A stretch of 64,000 bases of DNA from Cinnamomum chago (Eukaryota; Streptophyta; Magnoliopsida; Laurales; Lauraceae): the NCBI GenBank assembly GCA_038049695.1, contig CP142461.1, forward strand, positions 30,325,001-30,389,000, given 5' to 3'. Below the pieces are notes generated by a model. That model saw only the letters and a list, made by a program, of their open reading frames with translations. It ran no database searches and had not been told where the DNA came from. Position 1 is the stretch's first letter. Each line of letters starts with the position of its first letter. The translations under genes were made by a program, and so were the position numbers. Shown one piece after another: positions 1-9,579 of this stretch.

Positions 1-251
1 ATTTTACTTACAATTTCCATCTCACACAAGTCACCAACACTCGTATAACTCAAAGAAGACTTTCAATTATCAATTATGTTCTACATACATTTCACTTTGA
101 TAGCCTACGTTCTCTCTACAGAATGAAAATGCATTATTATCAAATCCGTCGCGTATATGACAAGATCACCATTGTTGGTATTGAGACCGAGTGGTATCTC
201 CCCTCCAAAAGCAATAGAAATGACCACAATAAATACAATAAAAACTACCCA
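1..251 (+). repeat. End of recurrent unit U0
   Basis: This stretch matches the sequence leading into the exonuclease pseudogene in other units, for example near 41930-42180 and 48000-48250. It includes the pyrimidine-rich lead ending in a run like CTACGTTCTCTCT. The match stops at position 251, where an LTR-like sequence begins. Confidence 0.8.
123..251 (+). pseudogene. Werner-like 3'-5' exonuclease pseudogene, 5' fragment (U0)
   Basis: Translation of this stretch gives a piece with DKITIVGIETEW followed by YLPSKSNRND. It aligns with the first exonuclease motif (VGLDVEW in plant WRN-exonuclease-like proteins of the DEDDy DnaQ-like fold). Family members remove nucleotides from the 3' end of DNA in the nucleus. 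The first catalytic Asp of the D-x-E pair is Glu here, as in every copy in this window. The copy is cut after about 43 codons by the insertion that starts at 252, so it cannot encode a nuclease. The family call rests mainly on the longer copies at 36471, 42040, 48122 and 58531. It is a pseudogene fragment. Confidence 0.65.
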
Positions 252-2389
252 TGTAAGGGATTTTCCGGAATCATTTTGAATTGTGTTTTTATCCCGTTTC
301 ATTTGTCTCGTTAATCCCGACAACTTTCATGTTGATCCCATTCCCATTCGAGACCTCGAAACCCAATTTCCTAGCCTTGAGGGCAAAATAGTCTTTTTAC
401 ACTAAATATGTACCCAAAACTTGATATCCCCGAAACCCGCGAAACATATACTTTTTGGAAACTAGATATTTCGGCAATCATTTCTTCATTCTTCGTCGAA
501 TTCATTCAAGATCCCGAAAGACATGATTTCAGCCCAACAAGCTTCTTAAGTAGTGGGACCCAACCCCATTTGTTGTCAAGAGGGAAACCCACTCTCCCTT
601 TCATCTCATTCTCCATTTTCCAGCACAACACTTTAACCTAGGGTTTCTTGCAACTTTCTCTTCTCCTTCTTGCTCTCTCCATCTCAATCTCCCACCAAAC
701 TTGCACCAACATCAAAATAAACTTCATCATTCTTTTCCTCATCTTGAAGGCTACCCATTGATACCATTTGTGAAGAAAACCTCCCATTCCAAGATCTTCT
801 TTGAGCTAACTCTTCCCATTTGAAGGCCATCCAAGTAAGCAATCCTCTCCATCTTCTAGATTTGTATTCTTCTAGTCCTTGAGAAGCTCCATTTTCATTA
901 TTGTGAGTTCTATCTTCTTCATTCATGGTTTGACCCATTTTAGGGTTTGTTTTGGGGGTTTTTGCTTGTAGCTTGGATTTGAGCTTGAGAGGTGATTACA
1001 GACTTGGATTTGCTTGTTTAGAGACCAAAGGTAAGTGGATGATTAGATGTTTTGAGCTATAAATGATTTGATGAAATACAAGTGACTTTACTCATGTTTT
1101 TATTGATTTGCATTGTTGAAATAAATGCTCATAATGAACCTTGCTAGCTCATTTAATGTCTTAAAAACATTGGTTTATAGCTTTCATTATCTCTATTCTT
1201 TGTTGGTTGTTTATGTGTTGAAAGGAGGTAAAAGGAGAAGGACCCAGCTCACTGCAGAACAAAACCTGGGTTCTGTTCCGCAGTGCATGTGGTCGACCGA
1301 CTTGAGGGATCAGTCGACTGGCGACACAGGGTCAGGTTCTCTGGAACCTGACCAAAACACTATTCTCCCTTTTTCAGTTACAACTGTCGGTCGACCGGCC
1401 ATGACCTTGGTCGACCGGGTACACAGGGACTAGGTCAACCTAACCTCCTCGGTTGACCGGGGCTGCTTTGTACGGGGTCGACCGGGCCAACTGTGAAATC
1501 CTTCCTGGGAGGGATTTTTACCATATTTTTGGATGGACTTAGGTGGGACTTTGGCTACCCATTTTGGACTCATTTGACTATATGTGAGGATGTCTTGAGC
1601 CAACATCCTTCACGGTTAGTCCGGTGGCATCGGAATCCAATCTAATTCAATCTTGAACGGTATGGGACGACGGGATACCTTCTTTATATCTATGCACGAA
1701 GTCTATTTCTTTGGGTATCCCGAATCCTATCCTTTTCGGTGACTGAGTCGATTGTATGATGCTTCAGGATTAACATTATGCTTAGGATTGGATTGTTTAT
1801 AGTTTTGATTTTTTATCGTACAGTCTAGTACTATCCATAAGCTCATTTAAAGTTTTGAAAGTCCTAAAGTGTATAAGGAGCTTGGTATGTCTTCAAACTC
1901 AAGAGTACCAAGTCATTGTTACAATCGACATACGGGACCCCTATTCACCTTAAACAAATCTTGAAATCGCTATTTTACCCAAAATTGTATTAGTTCATTG
2001 TATTTCCTTATTCCCGAAATTTACATTACATGACTTGTTTTCCCGAAAGCATTGAAGTTACACTTGTAACAGTTACTTACCTTGAAGTGCATTGCACCAC
2101 ATGAATGAGAATTATGCTTTGAGCATTCTTGCCCTGCCCGTTTATTTACTTGTACTTGATTTTTTACACATGTCTCGATTTGTTATTTGACCTATGAGTC
2201 AGCACCACTAAGCTTGGATAACCTTGTCAGTCTGATCCACTGATTTGGAGATCCCCCTCTTGTCCCGCCAGCTGCAATTTGGATCCCACTACCCGGTTAT
2301 TACCGTGGTCTTGTCCCGATGCCACAGATTGCTACTGTGGTTCCCGATGCCCGGCTCGCTACCGTGGTCATATATAGTATATTTATATG
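252..2389 (+). mobile_element. Unclassified LTR-like sequence, right end truncated
   Basis: A sequence beginning TGTAAGGGATTTTCC interrupts the exonuclease pseudogene exactly where the other units continue with TAGGCGTC or TAGGTGTC. It has no coding potential. It contains a leader-like pyrimidine-rich stretch (about 600-700), a splice-donor-like AGGTAAGT near 1029, and four GGTCGACC palindromes between 1291 and 1486. It is cut on the right by the copia element at 2390, and no matching end or target duplication was found. I infer an LTR or LTR-bearing fragment. The lineage is unknown. Confidence 0.4.
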
Positions 2390-3994
2390 TGAAAGTCCAA
2401 GACCGAATCCTAGAGGGGGGGGGTGAATAGGATGAGCTCTAAAAACCTAGACCAATTTGAATTCTTTTAACTTTTAAGTCAATTAAGATTTTGTGAAGAT
2501 TAATTATCTTGTGAAAGATAGAAATCTCTAAGATGAGCATACACAAGTAATCACAACTACAATCTTCATTTAACCAAAAGTAAATCATTCATGTAAAAAG
2601 AGAAAAAGATCAATCACCATGACAAGCTCATTTATAGTGGTTCGACCAAATTGCCTACATCCACTCCCGGTACACCTACCGGTATTCACTATCTTCAAAT
2701 AAGGTTTAGGATCACCTCAAACCTTACAATCAACACTATGCTTTTCAAGGCTTAGCATAAACCTTTACAACATATGCTTTTCAAGGCTAAGCATGAACCT
2801 TTACAACAAAGAAATTTTCTCTTAAGAAATATGCCTAAGAATGCATAGATAAAGAGAACAATGAAGTGCAATGGAGTGCCTCTAAATAGGCTAATTAGAA
2901 TGTGAAAACTCAACTCCTAGAAATATGCATAACTATGACAAAGTCTATGAATGATGCATTTTCTAGAAATAACTCTTTCTCTTTGAAAAGATAAAAACTA
3001 GAATGATGCAAAGATGTTAATCAACTATTTGAGAAAGAGTTGTATGTCTAACACATGTGATTAACAATGAAAAATAACTTGTTTTCAAGAAAGATGTTCT
3101 AAAGTCTAACAAGTTGATTTTTGAAACAAGAAAGTAAAATCATGTGTAACATAGACCATATGTTGTATTCATAGCATATGAGATTACTAAAGTGTTAAGC
3201 ATGTTATGAAAGACAACATTCTAAAAGAAAAGCAACTTGTTAATCATGTTTAGAAAGAGATCAAAGATTTGAAACAAAACATGATTTTAAAAAGACTAGG
3301 ATTAAAGAAAGCACACCCATTTGAGGATCAGAGGTTGACTTAATGGAATGGCTTCATAATCCCCTTAGAAATGCTCTTAAGAAGTTGCTAATCCTTGGCC
3401 TCAACAGTCCCTCTAATGTCAGCAACTTTCTTCAACCAAAAAGCCACTTTATATAAGGAAAAAGTTGCCAACGACTAGTTCCCGGTCGACCTGCAAACAG
3501 GTCTCGGTCGACCGGGAAAGCACAACGGTCATATTTCTGACCGTTGGAAAATTCTGCTCAAAACTGCATTTAAAAGTTGCAGTGATCCCGGTCGACCGGC
3601 AACACTGGGAAATGCCTAGTTTTTGAAAAAATGCGAGAAACATGCAACTTTTGAGGGCATCTTCCAGGGGACTTTGAGACACAATAACCAAGCATTAAAT
3701 CATGACTGAAAGAAGATGGAAACTGAATTTTAAAAGTCATGAAAACTCCAAATCAAAATAATGATTTTAAAGTTAGAAACTTTGGAAAGCTTGGATGATT
3801 TTTAAAACCAAAAACTCCAACAACTTAAGAGTCAAACTGAAATGAAAATCATGCATATCAAAAGATAAATACAAAGATCAAGAATGAGAAATATGCATGA
3901 TGATCCTATGAATAAAACCATGAATGAATGAGAGGACAAGCTTTATGAAAGTGAATGTATCCTATCAAATTGCAACAAAACAAAAACTCTAACA
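2390..3994 (-). repeat. Copia 3' LTR (full length, 1605 bp)
   Basis: In plus orientation it begins TGAAAGTCC and ends CTCTAACA, directly beside the polypurine tract. It contains the landmarks seen in the solo LTRs of the window: a poly-G run (2415-2423), the segment complementary to the GATGTAGGCA stretch, AGGCTTAGCATAAACC-type repeats (about 2735-2815), GGTCGACC palindromes (3483-3600) and a TATA box (3446-3457). Confidence 0.88.
3446..3457 (-). promoter_or_regulatory. TATA box of the 3' LTR promoter
   Basis: The minus strand reads CCTTATATAAAG here. It lies just downstream, in element orientation, of the GGTCGACCGG cluster and the AACGG motifs, the same arrangement as in the other LTRs. 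Confidence 0.6.
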
Positions 3995-4010
3995 ATCTCC
4001 CCCTTTGCAA
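3995..4010 (-). other. Polypurine tract of the copia element
   Basis: The minus strand reads TTGCAAAGGGGGAGAT immediately before the TGTTAGAG start of the 3' LTR. This is the usual position and composition of the plus-strand primer. Confidence 0.88.
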
Positions 4011-4071
4011 TTTGATGGCAACTCTTGAAGCTTGAACTCTCTCTCAATCTCCTTTAAATCTTGACCAGCAA

Positions 4072-4153
4072 CAACTTTGGATATTTAAGGAGCTTTGGAT
4101 ATTTAAGGAGCTTTGGATATTTGGGAGCATTTGGATATTTTGGAGCTTTGGAT
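4072..4153. repeat. Short tandem repeat in the copia 3' untranslated region
   Basis: About four imperfect copies of a 21-bp unit TTTGGATATTTAAGGAGC lie between the polypurine tract and pol. The rest of 4011-4347 is non-coding. Confidence 0.7.
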
Positions 4154-4347
4154 TTTCCTTGCGAGAGCGACGACAAAGACACCAACCTAAACAAGATAAC
4201 ACTCTAGCCAAAGCTACTCCCCCTCAACATAAGCAACCCTTGAATCTTCTCCCCCTCAATTGGAGAACTCTCTCCCCCTTTGACATCTAATTGCAAAGGA
4301 GCCTGCCCACTAAAGATAAAACACACAACCTTGTTAGTAGCACCTGT

Positions 4348-4746
4348 TTATAAGAGATATAAAAATAAAATGTGGAACAGGTGATTAGCCAACAAGAATT
4401 TAAAATCAGGGCAAGGGCCAATGCCCAATTGATGTCTCAATTTTATGAAACGATCATTTCCAAGGGGTTTAGTGAATAAGTCAGCCAATTGGGTATCTGT
4501 AGGGATAAACAATAACTCAATAGTGCCTTGGTCAGCACGATCACGCAAGAAATGATAGCGAATGTCAATGTGCTTTGTGCGAGAGTGCTGAACAGGATTT
4601 TTTGAGATACTGATGGCACTAGAGTTGTCACACATGATAGGCATGCATTGTTGTGGAACATTATAATCTAATAAGGTTTGTTTCATCCACAACAGCTGGG
4701 CACAGCAGCTACCTGCAACAATATATTCAGCTTTTGCAGTAGACAA
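4348..4746 (-). CDS. Copia RNase H domain (3' part of broken pol)
   Basis: The 132-residue segment encodes the C-terminal RNase H of a copia polyprotein, which degrades the RNA strand during reverse transcription. Visible motifs are LSTAKAEYIVAG (the catalytic Glu region), CDNSSAI (catalytic Asp), and the typical tail with HIDIRYHFLRD and LADLFTKPL. It is in the same frame as the reverse transcriptase ORF and is separated from it only by a TAA at 4759-4761, where the family normally has Gln (AWHSKKQNS). The segment is therefore a continuation of one pol frame and has no start of its own. Confidence 0.9.
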   Translation of the reverse strand: MSTAKAEYIVAGSCCAQLLWMKQTLLDYNVPQQCMPIMCDNSSAISISKNPVQHSRTKHIDIRYHFLRDRADQGTIELLFIPTDTQLADLFTKPLGNDRFIKLRHQLGIGPCPDFKFLLANHLFHILFLYLL

Positions 4747-4758
4747 GGATACAGAATT

Positions 4759-5754
4759 TTATTTTTTACTATGCCAGGCTACTAAGCAGTTCCCTAAGAA
4801 ATAGCAGCAGCCACTAGTGCTCTTCCTATCATCTATTGATCCTGCCCAATCTGCATCACTATATCCAATTAATTGCAGAGTTGAGTCATGAGGATACCAG
4901 ATACCATAATGAGAAGTCCCATTAATATATTTAATGATACGTTTAACAGCTTTAATGTGAGACTCTCGGGGGTCAGATTGATACCTCGCACATATTCCAA
5001 CGCTAAAAGAGATATCAGGGCGGGTAGCAGTGAGGTAGAGAAGGCTTCCTATCATGCTCCTATAAAGTTTCTGGTCAGCCTTCTTACCCTTAAGGTCACT
5101 AGATATTTTAGTAGTGGAGCCCATAGGATTGCAACTAGTCTTAGATTCTCCTAAGCCAAATTTTTTCACTATTTCTAGGGCAAACTTGGATTGACTAAGG
5201 AAGATACCATGGTCAGTTTGACTAACTTGTAATCCTAAAAAGAATTGCAGGGGACCGACCAGACTCATCTCAAAAGTGGAGCTCATTAATTCTGAAAATC
5301 CTTGTGCTAGCTTCTCTGAAGTAGATCCAAATACGATATCATCAACATAGATTTGAGCTACAAGAATGTTTTGATCAATCTTCTTTATAAACAGAGTCTT
5401 ATCAACTTTCCCACATTCAAAATCATTTTCAATCAGATGATTCGTAAGCTTTTCATACCATGCCCGAGGTGCTTGTTTTAATCCATAGAGAGCTTTCTTG
5501 AGCTTATAAACATACTCAGGATGATGAGGGTCTTCAAAGCCTTCAGGTTGAGTAACATAAACATCTTCTTCAATTTCTCCATTCAAGAAGGCACTTTTGA
5601 CATCCATCTGAAATAATTTGATCCTCATGCTACTAGCATAACTCAATAGAATTCTTATGGACTCCAAACGAGCTACTGGAGCAAAAGTTTCTTCAAAATC
5701 AATTCCTTCTATTTGAGCATATCCTCTTGCTACAAGTCTAGCTTTGTTTCTCAC
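4759..5754 (-). CDS. Copia reverse transcriptase domain (middle part of broken pol)
   Basis: This 331-residue segment is the reverse transcriptase (RVT_2 type), which copies element RNA into cDNA in cytoplasmic virus-like particles. It shows [13 protein letters not shown] at the start, catalytic Asp in [12 protein letters not shown] (about residue 51), [12 protein letters not shown], and the YVDD box at residues 136-139. YSDADWAG near the end supplies the first RNase H Asp. Upstream, in the same frame, a TGA at 5791-5793 replaces the Trp of the conserved GTKWVFKNK stretch. Apart from the two stops the whole domain is readable. Confidence 0.93.
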   Translation of the reverse strand: MRNKARLVARGYAQIEGIDFEETFAPVARLESIRILLSYASSMRIKLFQMDVKSAFLNGEIEEDVYVTQPEGFEDPHHPEYVYKLKKALYGLKQAPRAWYEKLTNHLIENDFECGKVDKTLFIKKIDQNILVAQIYVDDIVFGSTSEKLAQGFSELMSSTFEMSLVGPLQFFLGLQVSQTDHGIFLSQSKFALEIVKKFGLGESKTSCNPMGSTTKISSDLKGKKADQKLYRSMIGSLLYLTATRPDISFSVGICARYQSDPRESHIKAVKRIIKYINGTSHYGIWYPHDSTLQLIGYSDADWAGSIDDRKSTSGCCYFLGNCLVAWHSKK

Positions 5755-5790
5755 AACATTTCCAGATTCATCTGACTTGTTCTTGAAAAT

Positions 5791-7782
5791 TCATTTAGTG
5801 CCTATGGGATTTTTCTCTGCAGGCAATGGGACAAGATCCCAAACATCATTTTTCTTAAATTGATTCAATTCTTCCTGCATAGCTTTCATCCATTTAGATT
5901 TTGATTCAGCTTCAGTAAAGTTCTTAGGCTCGATTTGAGAGACAAAGGAGTAATGAGCACATAGATTTTGAACTTGTCTCCGGGTCATAACCCCACTGCT
6001 GATATTTCCAATAACATTATCCAAGGTGTGATTTTTCATTAATTTTGTTGGGATAATGGCTTTGCAAGGAATGCTCACATCACTATCTTTTGGATTAGAT
6101 TGGTCAATATCCATTTCAATTTCATCATCATCTTGAAGGATTCTTCCAACTTGATTCGCGTCATCAATGACAACATGAGCTGACTCCATTATGGTCATGG
6201 TTCTATGATTAAAAACTCTATAAGCTTTGCTCCTTTCAGAATAGCCTAGAAAAATTCCTTCATCAAATTTAGGCTCAAATTTTTCTAACTGCTCCCTATC
6301 TCTTAGAATGTAACATTTGCTTCCAAACACTTTCAAATACCCCAAATTTGGTTTTCTTTCAAAATAAAGTTCGTAAGGGGTTTTGTTGGTATTCTTAGTG
6401 AGATAGACTCTGTTGATGAGATAACAGGCAGTATTCACAGCTTCAGCCCAAAGATTTCGAGAGAGATTCTTTTCATTAAGCATGGTCCTAGCCATTTCTT
6501 GAATAACTCTATTTCTCCTTTCAGCTACTCCATTTTGCTGAGGAGTTTTAGGAGCTGAGAATTGATGATTAATTCCATGACTCTCACAAAATCTAGCAAA
6601 CTTTTCATTTTCAAATTCTCCCCCATGATCACTTCTGATCTTCTGAATTTTGCAGTCCCTTTCTACCTGAATCTTATTGCAAATTCTTATGATATTGTCC
6701 ACCGCATCCGATTTGGTATGAAGAAAGACAACCCATCCAAAACGAGAATAATCATCGACCATAACCAGAATAAATTTCTTTCCTCCAATACTTTGCACTG
6801 GTGCAGGTCCAATTAAGTCCATGTGGATTAATTCAAGAGGACGAGAAGACGATATATCCTTTAAACCTTTAAAACTCTTCTTGATTTGTTTTCCCAGTTG
6901 ACAAGCCTTACATAGTTCAGATTTTTCATCACTTAACTTGGGAATCCCTTTGACAATTTCATTCTTAGACAAGGTTTTCATCAATTTGAAATTTATGTGA
7001 CCCATCCTTTGGTGCCATAAGTAATTCTCTTGATCTTTAGTTATCAAGCACCTAGATTCATTGTCATCACATTCTTCTATAATGTAAATGTTTCCTTTTG
7101 TCCTTGATCCAGTAAGAATAACTTGATGGGTTTTATCATTTACCACTTTGCACGATTGACTGTCAAAGACTACCATGTTTCCTTTGTCACATAGTTGGCT
7201 AATGCTAAGAAGATTATGTTTCAATCCTTCCACAAGAAATACATCATTTAAAGTAGGTATTTGATCTCCTTTCACACTTCCCTTGCCAATGATTTGAGCT
7301 TTACTATTATCTCCAAACGAAACATTTCCTCCATCATACTCCACTATAGAGCTGAATCTAGATCGGTCTCCTGTCATGTGTTTAGAACAACCACTATCTA
7401 AGAACCAAGTAGGGTTTTCCTTTGCTTTTAAAGCGGTTTGAACTAGGAGACTCTCAAAGTTTGTTCCTTTTACCATCCAAGTAGATAAAGGAGATTTATA
7501 GGGAATGGTTTTGGGGACAAATTTGAAGGGTAATCTAGAGGGATTTTTGAGAGACAACCTAATTTTGTATGGGCAATTAGGGACCAAATGTCCACTACGA
7601 TTGCAAAAGTGACAAGTCCATCTAGGTGTATAGTTTCTCTCAACTATAGGTTTGTGGGGACTCTTAGTAGAGGTTTGAGAACTATTCTTCATGTTACTAG
7701 GGGAACCTTCAAAACCTATTCCACTCTTGTCACCATAAATTTTATGCATGCCCAACATTTGATAAAATTTGTCATTTCCCAA
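5791..7782 (-). CDS. Copia zinc knuckle, protease and integrase (5' part of broken pol)
   Basis: The 663-residue ORF contains, in order: a CCHC zinc knuckle (C57, C60, H65, C70), an aspartic protease active site WFLDSGCSKHMTG (D129-S-G), the pre-integrase HHCC zinc region (H257, H262, C291, C294), and the integrase core with D322, D385 and E421 (D-X35-E). It ends in the IN-RT linker at an in-frame TGA that stands for Trp. These parts would cleave the polyprotein and insert cDNA into the host genome. The upstream Gag portion lies in another frame, so the listed start is only the first in-frame ATG after the frameshift. Confidence 0.93.
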   Translation of the reverse strand: MGNDKFYQMLGMHKIYGDKSGIGFEGSPSNMKNSSQTSTKSPHKPIVERNYTPRWTCHFCNRSGHLVPNCPYKIRLSLKNPSRLPFKFVPKTIPYKSPLSTWMVKGTNFESLLVQTALKAKENPTWFLDSGCSKHMTGDRSRFSSIVEYDGGNVSFGDNSKAQIIGKGSVKGDQIPTLNDVFLVEGLKHNLLSISQLCDKGNMVVFDSQSCKVVNDKTHQVILTGSRTKGNIYIIEECDDNESRCLITKDQENYLWHQRMGHINFKLMKTLSKNEIVKGIPKLSDEKSELCKACQLGKQIKKSFKGLKDISSSRPLELIHMDLIGPAPVQSIGGKKFILVMVDDYSRFGWVVFLHTKSDAVDNIIRICNKIQVERDCKIQKIRSDHGGEFENEKFARFCESHGINHQFSAPKTPQQNGVAERRNRVIQEMARTMLNEKNLSRNLWAEAVNTACYLINRVYLTKNTNKTPYELYFERKPNLGYLKVFGSKCYILRDREQLEKFEPKFDEGIFLGYSERSKAYRVFNHRTMTIMESAHVVIDDANQVGRILQDDDEIEMDIDQSNPKDSDVSIPCKAIIPTKLMKNHTLDNVIGNISSGVMTRRQVQNLCAHYSFVSQIEPKNFTEAESKSKWMKAMQEELNQFKKNDVWDLVPLPAEKNPIGTK

Positions 7783-7811
7783 GGTGAATTTGTCAACAAT
7801 GAACTTTAATA

Positions 7812-8144
7812 TTAGATCATAAACTTAGAGTCTAAGCATTGTATAACTGCTTCTTTTTCTCTAAGTTCATATTTTGAAGGAACTAATTCTTTGTTAAGAT
7901 TTTTAGATTCTTCTCTTAATTTTTTATTTTTCTTATCAACCTCTAAGGACAAAGTATATAATTCCTCATAGGCTTGTTGAAGTTCATCTTCATTATAATC
8001 ATTTTCTTCTTCTTTTAAATCAAATTGAGATTCATTAATTTGAGGGTTTGAATCTCCAATAGAAGGAAGAAGGAGGGGTCTAGGAGAATCTACACAAGAA
8101 TCTAAACAATCTATCAATGTGGAATCCATTCTAATGATTTTCAT
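7812..8144 (-). CDS. Residual Gag segment
   Basis: The 110-residue ORF starts about 100 bp inside the PBS. It is acidic, then predicted to be a coiled coil (LQQAYEELYTLSLEV and KKNKKLREESKN). This resembles the helical segment that lies between the UBN2-type Gag core and the zinc knuckle in plant copia elements. The UBN2 core itself is missing, so Gag has lost its N-terminal assembly domain. The end runs one frame off the downstream pol frame, near 7815-7830, where a single indel would explain the break. The acidic start may be a fusion of leader and Gag created by the deletion. Confidence 0.6.
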   Translation of the reverse strand: MKIIRMDSTLIDCLDSCVDSPRPLLLPSIGDSNPQINESQFDLKEEENDYNEDELQQAYEELYTLSLEVDKKNKKLREESKNLNKELVPSKYELREKEAVIQCLDSKFMI

Positions 8145-8229
8145 GAAAGCACAACACTAGGGTTTTGACTCTAGGTTTTTACACCTAATCAAGAGTTCCA
8201 AACACTTGATCCTATTAGATAGAGCACGA

Positions 8230-8242
8230 GGCTCTGATACTA
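8230..8242 (-). other. Primer binding site, initiator tRNA-Met type
   Basis: The minus strand reads TAGTATCAGAGCC two bases after the 5' LTR end. It matches the complement of the plant initiator tRNA-Met 3' end (TGGTATCAGAGCC) at 12 of 13 positions. Confidence 0.9.
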
Positions 8243-8244
8243 AT

Positions 8245-9389
8245 TGAAAGCCCAAGAAACGAATCCTAACCTTAAAGCATTTCAAAGTTTAAGGCACATA
8301 AAAGATTTGATTGAAGTTTAATGCAAATCACATGTATGAATGTCAACTTGTTAATGATATGAAAATCAAAGAATCACAAGTTGTATGAAAATGACTAACT
8401 TAAAACATGTGATGCATGTGCAATGTTGTTTTCAAAACCAAATTAATTTAACTAAAGTTTAAATATTGAATGAAAACAGCAAATAAAGATTCAACCAAGT
8501 AAAAGAATCATACTATAAAAGAAATCAAAGATTTAGGCTAAGCATGAATAATGAAGATTTTAAAACAAAACTTGGTTTGAAATCAAAGTGAAGAATCCAA
8601 TCCAACTTAGATCAAAGATTAAAATAAGAATGGATTCAACACATCATAGTTATAATGCTAAAATCCATTTACCAATAATTTAAACAAAGCATATAACATA
8701 TGATTAAGAAAGGTAAAGCTTACTTAGAGATTTAACTTCATTAATCCAAGCTTTAGCTCTCCAAATGACCCCTTGGTCTCTTTTAGTTCATCTCCTTTTC
8801 TTTGTCTAATAACACCTCAAAAGAGTCTTAAAAATCTCCAACTTTGGTAAAGGAATGAACTTCATTTTATAGCCCAAAGCTGCCCAACGGCTAGTCCCCG
8901 GTCGACCTGCACCCTTACCCGGTCGACCTGCTACACAACGGTCATAAAACTGACCATTTGACAAGAGCCCCAACGGCTCTTTCCCGGTCGACCCGCATTG
9001 GGCCCCGCCGGTGGGTCGACCCGGGCCTGGGACCAAAAATCCCTAAAAGTATACTTTTCAAAGTATTTTCTTGAGGGAACTTTTGGGCCATTAAACCAAG
9101 CTTGGAGTCATGATTTAAATCAAACTAAGAGGCTTAAAATTCATGAAACATAAAAAAGCCTAAAAAGATTTGAAAGATTTAAAACATAGGCTAGCTTGAT
9201 TTGTAAAACTTCTTTTCAAACCAAATTGCATCCAATGTTTAAAATCAAAACATGCATAAATCAATATTTCTAACAATGCATGTGTAAAACAAGATTTCAA
9301 GATTTTTTAAATCAATGCAAGTGTGAAAATTCAAATGATGCTAAAGTGTAAATGCATCCATCAAATTGCAATATACAAAATTCCTAACA
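8245..9389 (-). repeat. Copia 5' LTR (internally deleted, 1145 bp)
   Basis: It runs from TGAAAGCCC beside the PBS to TTCCTAACA. It shares its ends, the GGTCGACC cluster and the TATA region with the 3' LTR. It lacks about 460 bp on the U5 side, including the poly-G run and the AGGCTTAGC repeats. Confidence 0.85.
8863..8893 (-). promoter_or_regulatory. Putative LTR core promoter: TATA box plus MSA-like motif
   Basis: The minus strand reads CTATAAAATG (8863-8872). About 10 bp upstream of it lies CCCAACGGCTA on the plus strand (8883-8893), an exact match to the M-phase-specific activator consensus YCYAACGGYYA bound by R1R2R3-MYB factors. GGTCGACC palindromes follow directly upstream (8897-9020), and two more AACGG cores lie within 100 bp. 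Confidence 0.5.
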
Positions 9390-9579
9390 TAAATCATTGT
9401 GTGATGGTGAATGCTTTGTGGTGATTGTTTTTGTTAGTTTCCGCATTTATTTTGAAAATCATCACTAGTGACTCATTTAATTAAAGAACTTTAAAATTGG
9501 GCATTATTGGTCACTAATTTGTAGCTCACCCTATTCACCCCCCCCCACTCCTCTCTAGGGTTCAGATCATGGACTTTCA
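9390..9579 (+). repeat. Inverted copia LTR terminal fragment
   Basis: This matches the last 190 bp of the solo LTRs (for example 54545-54732), including TTGTAGCTCACCCTATTCACC, the poly-C run and GGACTTTCA. It lies in the opposite orientation to the adjacent copia 5' LTR. Its right edge joins the right arm of a foldback MITE. Confidence 0.8.

Larger units (their letters stand above)
2390..9389 (-). mobile_element. Ty1/copia LTR retrotransposon, degenerate
   Basis: On the minus strand the order is 5' LTR (8245-9389), PBS, gag remnant, protease, integrase, reverse transcriptase, RNase H, polypurine tract and 3' LTR (2390-3994). Integrase before reverse transcriptase defines the copia superfamily. 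Both LTRs start TGTTAG and end CTTTCA. The coding region is about 3.8 kb. It lacks the N-terminal Gag domain usual in this class, has one frameshift between gag and pol, and has two nonsense codons in pol. The two LTRs differ in length (1605 versus 1145 bp) and have diverged, so insertion is not recent. Flanking bases (left ATATG, right TAAAT) do not form a target duplication, so at least one edge has been rearranged. Confidence 0.93.
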
